This document shows positions 8,713 to 17,055 of a stretch of 64,000 nucleotides of DNA, piece after piece (positions within the stretch are counted from its first letter, which is position 1; each line of letters begins with the position of its first letter). Source of the stretch: Parapedobacter luteus (GTDB lineage Bacteria; Bacteroidota; Bacteroidia; Sphingobacteriales; Sphingobacteriaceae). The notes below the pieces were generated by a model. The model searched no databases, was not told where the DNA came from, and worked only from the letters and a program-made list of their open reading frames with translations. Where the stretch lies: NCBI RefSeq assembly GCF_900168055.1, contig NZ_FUYS01000004.1, forward strand, positions 418,863-482,862. The letters are read 5' to 3'. Made by a program: the position numbers and the translations under genes.

Positions 8713-10473
8713 ATGGCTTCTCCAACGCGTATTTTTGACATTCTGACACACTACGAGACGCACTTCGCCAAGCCAGTAATGGTTGCCGGAAAAGCACAAG
8801 GCAAGTGGACAAACTATGCGACAAACGAATTTGTGGCTATCGTAAACAACCTGAGCAAAGGGTTGCTGGCCAAAGGGATTGGCAAAGGAGACAAAATTGC
8901 GCTGATGTCGGCCAATCGGCCCGAATGGAATTTCTGTGATTTCGCTATCAATCAGCTTGGCGCTGCCACGGTACCGCTGTACCCGACATTGTCCGATCAG
9001 GACCTGTCGTTCATCATCAATGACGCCGATGTAAAAATGATTATCGTCAGCAACAGTGAGCTTTACAGCAAAATAAAGGCCGCTTTGCAAACCAACAGCC
9101 TGGAAATCCCCACCTACGCCTTTGACCCTGTAGCGGGCGTGCCTTCGTGGCAACGCCTGGTCGAAGCCGGCGAACAACACGACGTCGATCTCACCATTTA
9201 CCGCGATGCAGTCGATGGCGAAGACCTGCTTACCCTCCTTTATACATCAGGTACCACGGGCAAGCCCAAAGGGGTGTGTCTTTCACATAAAAACGTGCTG
9301 ACGAATGTCTATGACTGTTATCACCTGCTTCCCGACTACTTCAAAAAAGCGCTTAGTTTTCTCCCGCTCTGTCATATTTTCGAGCGTATGGTCGTCTATT
9401 TATACTTTGCAAAAGGTATTGAAATCCATTATGCGGAAAGCCTGGACACCATTGTGGCAGACATCAATGAAGTCAAGCCAGACGGGTTCACCACCGTACC
9501 CAGGGTGTTGGAGAAAGTATATGATCGCATTGTATCCAAAGGAAAGGAACTTAGCGGAATAAAAAAACAGCTGTTCTTTTGGGCACTCCAGACGGGGCTC
9601 GCCAATAAGGAACCAGGTCAAAACAGTGCCTGGTTTAATTTCAAGTTGGCCATCGCCCGCAAGTTGGTGTTCAGCAAATGGCAGGCCGCACTCGGTGGCA
9701 ACATCAAGCTCATCGTGTCAGGAGGAGCCGCCCTTCAACCACGGTTGGCGCGGGTATTTTGGGCTGCAGGCATACCCGTACTTGAAGGTTACGGTCTCAC
9801 CGAGACATCGCCTGTCATTGCCGTAAACAATTTGGAAGAAGACGGCGTCAAATTCGGAACAGTAGGCAAGGTACTCCAGCATGTGGATGTCAAGATCGCG
9901 CCCGACGGCGAAATATTATGCAAAGGCCCCAGCATTTTTACGGGGTATTACAAAAATGACGGTGCCACCGCCGAAGCCATTGATTCCGAAGGCTATTTCC
10001 ATACGGGCGATATCGGCGAACTGGACGCCGATGGTTTTCTACGAATCACCGACCGTAAAAAGGAAATGTTCAAAACTGCCGGGGGAAAATATGTGGCTCC
10101 CCAAGCACTCGAAAACAAATACATGGAATCGACGTTCATCGCGCAGGTGATGGTTATCGGCGAAAACCATAAATTTCCGGCGGCGCTCATTGTCCCGGCA
10201 TTCGATGTACTCAAAAACTGGTGCGACATCAAGGGCATTCCCTTCGATTCGAGGGAAGAAGTAGTCAAAAAGCCGGAGGTCATCGACAAATACCAGCGAG
10301 AAATCGATCGGCTGAACCAAGGCTTCGGCCAATGGGAGAAGGTAAAAAAGTTTGCCTTGCTGGCAACCGAGTGGACCATTCAAGCTGGCGAACTGACGCC
10401 AAAACTGAGCCTGAAACGAAAAGTGATTCTGCAGCATTACGAAAAGGAGATCACGGCCATCTATCAGGAATAA
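8713..10473 (+). CDS. Long-chain acyl-CoA synthetase (AMP-binding family)
   Basis: Adenylate-forming enzyme that activates fatty acids with ATP and CoA, 586 residues. It has the P-loop YTSGTTGKPKG at about 177-187, a linker-type motif with SFLPLCHIFERM, the GYGLTETSP adenine motif, YFHTGDIGELDADGFL, and DRKKEMFKTAGGKYVAP. It matches the long-chain (FAA1/FadD15-like) type rather than classical acetyl-CoA synthetase. A TAACTTTA box at 8651-8658 is a likely -7 element 54 bases upstream. A palindromic element begins directly after the stop. Chain-length preference cannot be deduced. Confidence 0.95.
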   Translation: MASPTRIFDILTHYETHFAKPVMVAGKAQGKWTNYATNEFVAIVNNLSKGLLAKGIGKGDKIALMSANRPEWNFCDFAINQLGAATVPLYPTLSDQDLSFIINDADVKMIIVSNSELYSKIKAALQTNSLEIPTYAFDPVAGVPSWQRLVEAGEQHDVDLTIYRDAVDGEDLLTLLYTSGTTGKPKGVCLSHKNVLTNVYDCYHLLPDYFKKALSFLPLCHIFERMVVYLYFAKGIEIHYAESLDTIVADINEVKPDGFTTVPRVLEKVYDRIVSKGKELSGIKKQLFFWALQTGLANKEPGQNSAWFNFKLAIARKLVFSKWQAALGGNIKLIVSGGAALQPRLARVFWAAGIPVLEGYGLTETSPVIAVNNLEEDGVKFGTVGKVLQHVDVKIAPDGEILCKGPSIFTGYYKNDGATAEAIDSEGYFHTGDIGELDADGFLRITDRKKEMFKTAGGKYVAPQALENKYMESTFIAQVMVIGENHKFPAALIVPAFDVLKNWCDIKGIPFDSREEVVKKPEVIDKYQREIDRLNQGFGQWEKVKKFALLATEWTIQAGELTPKLSLKRKVILQHYEKEITAIYQE

Positions 10474-10474
10474 G

Positions 10475-10571
10475 GGTGTACCAACTTTCCGTTGGTTTCC
10501 GGCGGTAAGCTTTTTGGCCTAGGAGCGTGAGCGGAGCAAGCGTTCCAGTCAAAAAGCTTACCGCCGGAAAC
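10475..10571. repeat. Palindromic intergenic element, copy 2 (perfect 22-base arms)
   Basis: Starts two bases after the acyl-CoA synthetase stop. The arms at 10495-10516 and 10550-10571 are perfect inverted repeats, around a 33-base core. The left flank GGTGTACC (10475) and TTTCCGTT match copy 1 at 1632, whereas the core matches copy 1 only as its reverse complement. As RNA it would form a very stable hairpin that could end or protect the upstream message. Confidence 0.8.
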
Positions 10572-10622
10572 ATCATAAATGGCGTGAAACCTGAACGTTG
10601 CCGCGCTCCCCGAAACAAAAGC

Positions 10623-10660
10623 ATTTGCAACAAAAAGCGTACATTCGCTTTGTTGCAAAT
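10623..10660. repeat. Hairpin upstream of the YihY gene
   Basis: Inverted repeat with arms starting ATTTGCAACAAA and ending TTTGTTGCAAAT around a short loop (CGTACATTCG region). The pairing is perfect except for two extra A residues in one arm. It is unrelated in sequence to the palindromic element just before it, and lies 43 bases before the YihY start. Confidence 0.65.
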
Positions 10661-10703
10661 CAATAGGTGCCGTTTTGTTGTTATTGGAAGTATTCAGGAT
10701 TGC

Positions 10704-11684
10704 ATGATGAAATTGTTTAAAAAATCATTTTACAAGGAAATCTTCGGCTTGCTCGGCAACACCTTTTCCGAATTTTCCAAAGACAGCGCCATGAAGATGA
10801 GCGCATCCTTAGCCTATTACACCATCTTTTCGATAGCGCCGCTGCTGCTTATTGTCATCTGGTTGGTCGGTTTTTTATATGGCGAAGTACTATCGGGTGA
10901 GCAGGACGCACGGACTGAAGTGTTTGAGGAATTTGCCAGTATATTCGGGCCGGAAACCGCCGCTCAAATCCAGCAGATCATCCAAAACATCAATTTATCC
11001 AATAAGTCGGGCATTGGCATAGCCATCGGTATAGGCACGCTCATCATCGGGTCTACGACCATCTTCGTGGAGATACAAGATTCGCTCAACCGGATATGGG
11101 GGGTCCGGCCCAAACCCAAAAAGGGTTGGCTCAAGATGCTGCTTAACCGTGCCATCTCCTTTTCCATGGTGCTCGGCCTCGGTTTCCTGTTGATAGTATC
11201 GTTAATTGCAAACGGCATTATTTTGGCGCTCAGTTCGCAGATCACCCAATACCTGCCGGACATTTCCGTTTACGTCGTCGAATGGGTCAACATTGGACTT
11301 ACCTTTCTGGTTATTACGGCACTGTTCGCCTTTATTTTCCGGTTTTTGCCTGATGCCCGCATGCGTTTTCGCGATGCCGTCGGGGGGGCTATCTTCACTG
11401 CTGCGCTTTTTATGCTTGGCCGGTATCTTATTGCCCTATATATGCAGTACAGTGCGCCTGCATCAGCTTACGGCGCGGCCGGAGCAATCATCATCTTGTT
11501 GCTCTGGATATACTATTCGGCGGCCATTCTTTATTTCGGCGCTGAGTTCACCAAGGTATATGCGCTGCGATACGGCAAAGGGGTATGGCCATCTTCCTAC
11601 GCCGTGAAGGTCGTATTGAAAGAAGAAGAGGTCGAAGACGAACCAATAGCGCCTCCCCAAGTGCCGACCGATCCGGAAGGATGA
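10704..11684 (+). CDS. YihY/BrkB family inner-membrane protein
   Basis: About 326 residues. Family hallmarks include the early KMSASLAYYTIFSIAPLLLI segment, an FGPETAAQIQQIIQN stretch, the GIGTLIIGSTTIFVEIQDSLNRIWGV segment, and five or six hydrophobic helices (SMVLGLGFLLIVSLIA, FLVITALFAFIFRFLP, FTAALFMLGRYLIALYM, AAGAIIILLLWIYYSAAILYFGAEF). The C-terminal tail is short and acidic. The family was once called ribonuclease BN, which is known to be wrong; its true function is unclear. The ATG at 10704 is chosen because codons upstream would translate the hairpins. Confidence 0.9.
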   Translation: MMKLFKKSFYKEIFGLLGNTFSEFSKDSAMKMSASLAYYTIFSIAPLLLIVIWLVGFLYGEVLSGEQDARTEVFEEFASIFGPETAAQIQQIIQNINLSNKSGIGIAIGIGTLIIGSTTIFVEIQDSLNRIWGVRPKPKKGWLKMLLNRAISFSMVLGLGFLLIVSLIANGIILALSSQITQYLPDISVYVVEWVNIGLTFLVITALFAFIFRFLPDARMRFRDAVGGAIFTAALFMLGRYLIALYMQYSAPASAYGAAGAIIILLLWIYYSAAILYFGAEFTKVYALRYGKGVWPSSYAVKVVLKEEEVEDEPIAPPQVPTDPEG

Positions 11685-11710
11685 TACACTTCTGCAACCC
11701 GCATGCCCGG

Positions 11711-14437
11711 TCACTTCACCGTATAGCGGTAGATTGCCCGCCCAATGTTACCCAAAGAATCGACTCCCTCCACAACCACGCGATAGCTTCCTTTACCATC
11801 TGCATTATAGAAGTCGAGCTGAGCTCGCCCATCCTCGCCCGTTACCACGTCCGGATTCCAGTAAACCGTTGAGCGGATATCGTTGACGGCGCGCCGTTCG
11901 GGGGTATCATACTTCGGTGCATAGAATTTCCGTTCTTTGACATAACCAAGCGGTGTAAGGTCGATGATGTTGCTTTTAGGCAGTAAGCTTTCGATTTGAC
12001 TAAGTGACATCCGGGGGCCCTTTTCCTGCTTTTTGGTCGTGTAGATGGATACCACCCCGTTGTTCTGGTACATCCGGCTTACCGTTCCCAGCTCATCCCG
12101 CAGGAAGATTTCAATCCCTTCGACCTCCGAGGGCATGATCCCGTTCAGCGCCGGAACATCCATCGCCATACCATTCACAAAAAACTGCACCGGTATACGG
12201 CCTCCGGCATTGTAATCGCGGGTGATGTAGAATAGCTGGCGTTGTGAGTCATAGGTAATTCCGGTAAGTGCCGTCTGCAAGCACATCAACAGGTTGTTGC
12301 AACCTTTGAGCCGGTCTGCACTAATCTGATGGTCCGCCATGCCGAGCCCTGAGATAGCGGGATACTCCTTGTGCGAAAAAGCAGGGCGTGCAGAGGCCGT
12401 CACCTCTACTTCTTCCAGTAAGATCGACGTCCGGTACTCATTGCGGCTGTTATCGAGATAGGCCGTCAGCATGTTGTCGATGTTCAATGCATCGTTTGTA
12501 CGATAGGCTGTCGTATCGATGGCCGGAAATTGCGTTGGATCAACATTGATAACCATATTCCGGTAATCATCATTACCGCGCGCATTGATGGTTACACGTG
12601 ATGAATCGGTAAATACCAAATCCCTGAAAACGAACCGTCCGTTTTCATCGGTATACGTATCTTTACGGAAACTGATATCGGGGATGGAGAGCAACAATCC
12701 GCCATTAGCCACCGGCTTTCCGTTGTTGAGCCGCAATACGCCGGATAGCTCGATGCCCTGTTCGGGCAGAAAATGTACTTGCGGATAATTATCTGCCAAG
12801 ACATCGTTGTATGAAAACCGGCGGTACCCTTGCGTCAATAGCAGGGCATCCAGCGCTTCACGTTTACGCTCATCCGGCTGATTGAAATAAAAATTGGGTT
12901 CCTCTACGTAGCCCTTAAGATCGGACGTAAGCAACAGGTTGCTGAGTATGGTGGTTTCCTTATTTTCGTCATAAGGCACTTTCGTTTCGTCGACCACCGC
13001 CACCGAATAACTACCTGCGGTAACCGTATCGTTGTTGCTTACAGTTAAAACCAGCTTGACCGGCTGTTTGGCCGAATACTCTTTTTGGTCACTGCTGATG
13101 GCAATATCCAGCGGTTTGATGTTTTCGACAAACACCAATCGTTCACTCACCGGCCTGCCGGATGACGTGAAGAGGGTGAGCTGGGCAACACCGGTCGGGA
13201 AGCGCTCTTTAGGCAGGTTCACCAGTATGGCATCGTTGCGCAGCGCAGCCTGAGCCGCATAGCAAAGAATGCCGTTGGCCTGGGCAATCAAGTAAAAGAC
13301 TTTTCCCTTATTGGCCGCAAAAAAACGATCGTTGGCAACGAGAGCAAGCTGCAATTGGGCAGTATCCGACTTCAGCACCGTCACGTTGATTCCCTGGTCA
13401 ACCACTGCGGGCAACGGGTAGCTGCGTGTTTCGCCATTTTCAAACGTCAGGTTGGCCGTATACGCGTTTCCCGCTTCCGGGATCATGGTAAAAACGCCCA
13501 TCCCTTTATGGATATCGGCGATGGATGCCTGTTCCACGCCGTTCTGGTCTACGATTGTTCCTTTCACAGCGAGTCCCCGCCCGTCACTTCCAATGGCTTT
13601 GAACGCTACTTTCTTTGCCAATCCCGCAATAAAATCGCCACCTTCCGGAAAAAACTGCACGTCGGCATCCCACAATGCGGCCTGCAGGGGAAACGAACCA
13701 ATCATCGGGGCAGCGCTGCCCCCCGATTCGACAGAGACATGCAGGTTACTTTTTCTCAGCAGCTCCCTATCCTTCCCGTTGATATTGATGATAACGTTGC
13801 CGACTGCATCGGTCTGTCCTTTACCATTGTCAATCGGCTCCCATCCCGATACAGCGGCCCATGTAAGTTTCCGGTTGCCCAAGGGTTTACCTTCCCGGTC
13901 CTTAAACTGGATAACGGCTTGGGTACGGGCATTTTTGCCTTTGCTGACGTCGTTGAAGGTGACGGTATGATGCAGGTTGTTGTTCAGCACGTCGCCTATC
14001 GGCACAATTTTATTGAAGAAGTAAGCCGGGTCAAAGTTCACCATCCATTTCGTATAGGCCCTGAATCGGTAATTGCCCTGCGTATACCATTCCTGATCCA
14101 GCACCAGGTGGCCGTCCCCTGCATTATCCTTCAGTGGAATGCGCAAGGTTTGCATCAAGGAGTCCTTTCCGTTCATGACCTCAAGATACACCACTTTGCT
14201 GAGGTCGTAGTTGTACATGTTGCTGGCAAGGTAGGTTTTGAACCATACGGTGTCCCCTACTGCGTAATAAGGCTTATCGAAATGGACATGCACCTTTTCT
14301 ATCGGATACCCTTCGAGCAACTTCTGGGTTTTCTCGACAACGGTATTGATGCTGAGACTATCTTGCTGGGCGAATACGGGTATGGTGTTACTGTAGATAA
14401 AAAGCGAAATAAAAAACAATTTAATGATACGGTTCAT
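11711..14437 (-). CDS. Large surface protein with MG2-like, carboxypeptidase-regulatory-like and plug-like regions
   Basis: About 908 residues. A signal peptide (MNRIIKLFFISLFIYS, cleavage near VFAQQ) is followed by a macroglobulin MG2-like domain (KVHVHFDKPYYAVGDTVWF at about 45-65). Further beta domains lead to a carboxypeptidase-regulatory-like domain (GKPVANGGLLLSIPD... TYTDENGRFVFRD at about 580-625) and a plug-like segment of TonB-dependent receptors (about 690-800, with EVEGIEIFLRDELGTVSRMYQNNG). No receptor barrel follows. Proteins of this plan are common in Bacteroidota, and their job is unknown. The start is placed at the Met after GG-rich AGGATGGGA; a start seven codons upstream is possible. 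Confidence 0.8.
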   Translation of the reverse strand: MNRIIKLFFISLFIYSNTIPVFAQQDSLSINTVVEKTQKLLEGYPIEKVHVHFDKPYYAVGDTVWFKTYLASNMYNYDLSKVVYLEVMNGKDSLMQTLRIPLKDNAGDGHLVLDQEWYTQGNYRFRAYTKWMVNFDPAYFFNKIVPIGDVLNNNLHHTVTFNDVSKGKNARTQAVIQFKDREGKPLGNRKLTWAAVSGWEPIDNGKGQTDAVGNVIININGKDRELLRKSNLHVSVESGGSAAPMIGSFPLQAALWDADVQFFPEGGDFIAGLAKKVAFKAIGSDGRGLAVKGTIVDQNGVEQASIADIHKGMGVFTMIPEAGNAYTANLTFENGETRSYPLPAVVDQGINVTVLKSDTAQLQLALVANDRFFAANKGKVFYLIAQANGILCYAAQAALRNDAILVNLPKERFPTGVAQLTLFTSSGRPVSERLVFVENIKPLDIAISSDQKEYSAKQPVKLVLTVSNNDTVTAGSYSVAVVDETKVPYDENKETTILSNLLLTSDLKGYVEEPNFYFNQPDERKREALDALLLTQGYRRFSYNDVLADNYPQVHFLPEQGIELSGVLRLNNGKPVANGGLLLSIPDISFRKDTYTDENGRFVFRDLVFTDSSRVTINARGNDDYRNMVINVDPTQFPAIDTTAYRTNDALNIDNMLTAYLDNSRNEYRTSILLEEVEVTASARPAFSHKEYPAISGLGMADHQISADRLKGCNNLLMCLQTALTGITYDSQRQLFYITRDYNAGGRIPVQFFVNGMAMDVPALNGIMPSEVEGIEIFLRDELGTVSRMYQNNGVVSIYTTKKQEKGPRMSLSQIESLLPKSNIIDLTPLGYVKERKFYAPKYDTPERRAVNDIRSTVYWNPDVVTGEDGRAQLDFYNADGKGSYRVVVEGVDSLGNIGRAIYRYTVK

Positions 14438-14521
14438 TCCCATCCTGTTTAGAATCAATCAGCGGCTAAGATATCTTTTTTCGGTTGCTTCTGCCAAACG
14501 ATAGCATAATTTTAACATTTG

Positions 14522-16021
14522 TCAAAGCAAGGGAGCCAATAACCGGCATACCGAATCGAGGCCGCGCTTCCAACGCGGGCGTTTGCGCCAATCACCTATG
14601 GTGATGCAGGTGCTATCCAATTTATCCGCCTCAAATTGAGCTTGCAACTGCTGGCACAGCACGTCATCGCTCACGATGGCACTCACCTCAAAATTGATAT
14701 AGAAGCTACGTATATCAAGGTTTACGGTACCGACGTAAGCAAGCTTACCATCAATACAGATGGTTTTGGCATGCAGCAATCCCTTTTCATAGAGGTATAC
14801 GGATACTCCCCGTTCCAGCAACGGTTTCAGGAAGGAAAACGATGCATGCTGCACGATAAACGTATCCGACTGACTCGGCAACATCAGCTCAACCTTCACC
14901 CCCGAGGCTGCGGCCAATTTCAGGGCGGTGCTCAGCTCGTCACTCGGTATAAAATAAGGCGTGCACAGCTGGATGGATACTTCCGCCTCCGCTATCCCGA
15001 TCAACATGGCCTCCATATTGAATGGCCCCACCGAACCCGGGTCGCTGAACGCAAAGGTCACTGCGGCCCGGCCAAACGGGCGTATCGGCGCTGTATGAAA
15101 ATACCCGTCGCGAAGACGGAACGCCTCCCCACCGGCCAGGTGCCAATTCATCCAAAACTGGGTCTGCAACATGTTTACCGCCTCGCCCTGAATCTTCACG
15201 GCGGTATCCCGCCAAAACAAGGTATGTTTACCGTTATTGATATACCGGTCACTGATGTTGATACCGCCTACGAATGCCGTATGGCCATCCATGATGGCTA
15301 TTTTACGATGGTTCCGGTAATTGCTATCGGCCAAGGAAGCAAAGCCGACCGGCATAAACGGGACAAATTGGATCCCCATTTGGGCAAAGCGCTTCTGCCG
15401 CCGGCGGAGCTTCGGCGATCCGAAAGCATCCACCACCATCCGCACGATGACGCCCGCCGATGCCTTTTGCTCAAGCAGGGATAGAATAGCATTCCCGATA
15501 TCATCGCAATCAAAAATATAATATTCCAGGTGAATGTGATGCTGCGCTTTGCGGATCGCATCGATAAGTTCAGGAAATTTCTGCTCCCCATTGACCAGCA
15601 GGGCCACCTGATTGTACAACGATGGCGGCGCAATTCGTTGGTTTTTCAGAAAAGTAAACACCCGGCTAAGCGGGCCGATAGCTTGTTTCAGCGTTTGGAT
15701 ATTGTCGTCCATGATGGGATTCAGTCTATCCCAAACCCTTAACAACCGGATATGCCTTTCCTGATTCTGGCTTCTGAACGTTTGGACTTTCTTAAACTTC
15801 TGCCCGAAAAAATAATAAATTGCGATACCGATGACCGGCAAGAAAACAATCACCATAATCCATGCAATGGTTTTTGATGGATTACGGTTTTCAATCAGGA
15901 TGGTCACCATAATGGCGAGGTATACCAAAAGGAGCGGCAACCAATACCACTGATAAATGAAAGTCCCTATCTGATGAAGCGTTTGCGTCATAAACGGCCC
16001 AACAAGCGAATGCCAGACCAA
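14522..16021 (-). CDS. cls: Cardiolipin synthase
   Basis: Phospholipase-D-type enzyme that condenses two phosphatidylglycerols into cardiolipin at the inner membrane. It has 499 residues. Two N-terminal membrane helices (YQWYWLPLLLVYLAIMVTIL and IAWIMVIVFLPVIGIAIYYFF) precede the two catalytic HKD motifs: HRKIAIMD at about 238-245 and HAKTICID at about 417-424, each followed by the usual GG/GT-N segment. Length and layout match bacterial Cls. The stop lies two bases before the ATP-grasp gene's stop side of the operon, so the two may be co-transcribed. Confidence 0.95.
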   Translation of the reverse strand: MVWHSLVGPFMTQTLHQIGTFIYQWYWLPLLLVYLAIMVTILIENRNPSKTIAWIMVIVFLPVIGIAIYYFFGQKFKKVQTFRSQNQERHIRLLRVWDRLNPIMDDNIQTLKQAIGPLSRVFTFLKNQRIAPPSLYNQVALLVNGEQKFPELIDAIRKAQHHIHLEYYIFDCDDIGNAILSLLEQKASAGVIVRMVVDAFGSPKLRRRQKRFAQMGIQFVPFMPVGFASLADSNYRNHRKIAIMDGHTAFVGGINISDRYINNGKHTLFWRDTAVKIQGEAVNMLQTQFWMNWHLAGGEAFRLRDGYFHTAPIRPFGRAAVTFAFSDPGSVGPFNMEAMLIGIAEAEVSIQLCTPYFIPSDELSTALKLAAASGVKVELMLPSQSDTFIVQHASFSFLKPLLERGVSVYLYEKGLLHAKTICIDGKLAYVGTVNLDIRSFYINFEVSAIVSDDVLCQQLQAQFEADKLDSTCITIGDWRKRPRWKRGLDSVCRLLAPLL

Positions 16022-16023
16022 AC

Positions 16024-17031
16024 TTACGGATTCCCCTTGAGATTCGCTACTTTTTGCTCGACTGCAATGATGACTTCTTCCATGAAATCCACCTGATGGA
16101 ATTCGCTGGCATGAATAAGCCCTCCCGGACTGAACACATTGATTTCCATTAGTTTATCACCAACAATATCCAACCCCACCAAAAACATACCGTCTTCCCT
16201 CAACAGCGGTCCCACGGCTTCGATAATCGTCTCCATGCCCTTGGTCATGGTTGCCCCTTTTGCCCGGGCGCCCTGGTGTATATTGCTGCGGATTTCGCCC
16301 GCCTGTTGTATACGTTGAATCGCGGCCACTTTATCTGCCTTCATCAAGGGCCTACCGTCCATCAAAAATAGCCGGGTATCCCCCTTCTTTGCCGCAGGCA
16401 GGTATTCCTGCGCGATGGCAAAGCCGTCCCGGCAGATAGCTTCGACAATCTGCTTACGGTTCTTGTCATCCTTCTTGTCCAACAGGAAGACATTCTTTCC
16501 GCCGGATCCTTTCAGCGGTTTCAGGATGATCCGCTGATTTTGGGCGCGGTAAAATGCCTCCACGTCATCCATGTTGCGCGTAACGACCGTTTGCGGCCGC
16601 ACAGATTCGGGAAAGTACTGCAGGTAAATTTTGTTGGATGCCTTCACCAGCCCATCCGGATGATTAAGCACCAAGACCCCCTGCTTGCTGGCCAGCTGAC
16701 CAAATAATACGCCGGCATCCTGTGCCCACGGCCGCTTTTCCATGTCTGCAGCCGGGTCATTGCGTAACCACATGACATCCCATTCTGACGAGCTCGTCAA
16801 TTGCTTATCCTCCTCGATCAACGCTTCCAGAAAGGTACGCAACGACCGAAACTCACGGTTCGGCGCCTTGCGGCAGTGCGCGCCCACACGCCCGTCAGAA
16901 AGATAAACTAAATCTCCGATGCCTACGTAGTAGACCGTATGGCCCCTACGATGGGCCTCAAGTGCCAGTGCCGTAGTGGTATAGCCCGGCGACTCTTTAC
17001 GTACCTGATTGACGACAAATAGAATGGTCAT
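16024..17031 (-). CDS. Glutathione-synthetase-like ATP-grasp protein
   Basis: About 335 residues with an N-terminal Rossmann-like region (MTILFVVNQVRKESPGYTT) and an ATP-grasp core. Visible features are LNHPDGLVKASNKIYLQYFP, RIILKPLKGSGGKNVFLL, AQEYLPAAKKGDTRLFLMDG, RSNIHQGARA and LVGLDIVGDKLMEINVFSPGG, the last with the Mg-binding E-x-N pattern. This is the GshB fold, but Bacteroidota rarely make classical glutathione, and here it follows a QEGLA protein and an N-formylglutamate-amidohydrolase-like protein with short spacing. It is more likely a ligase of an undefined peptide-type product than a proven glutathione synthase. Confidence 0.85.
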   Translation of the reverse strand: MTILFVVNQVRKESPGYTTTALALEAHRRGHTVYYVGIGDLVYLSDGRVGAHCRKAPNREFRSLRTFLEALIEEDKQLTSSSEWDVMWLRNDPAADMEKRPWAQDAGVLFGQLASKQGVLVLNHPDGLVKASNKIYLQYFPESVRPQTVVTRNMDDVEAFYRAQNQRIILKPLKGSGGKNVFLLDKKDDKNRKQIVEAICRDGFAIAQEYLPAAKKGDTRLFLMDGRPLMKADKVAAIQRIQQAGEIRSNIHQGARAKGATMTKGMETIIEAVGPLLREDGMFLVGLDIVGDKLMEINVFSPGGLIHASEFHQVDFMEEVIIAVEQKVANLKGNP

Positions 17032-17055
17032 ATAGTATATTTTGATTTTTACTTC

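Noticed and set aside
13355..14452. 365-codon plus-strand frame
   Set aside because: Antisense to the 908-residue surface protein; composition is His/Arg/Val-rich shadow sequence with no family character.
16024..17031. Classical glutathione synthase (gshB) call
   Set aside because: Fold fits, but there is no gshA and the conserved neighbours are QEGLA and formylglutamate-amidohydrolase-like genes; the substrate is left open.
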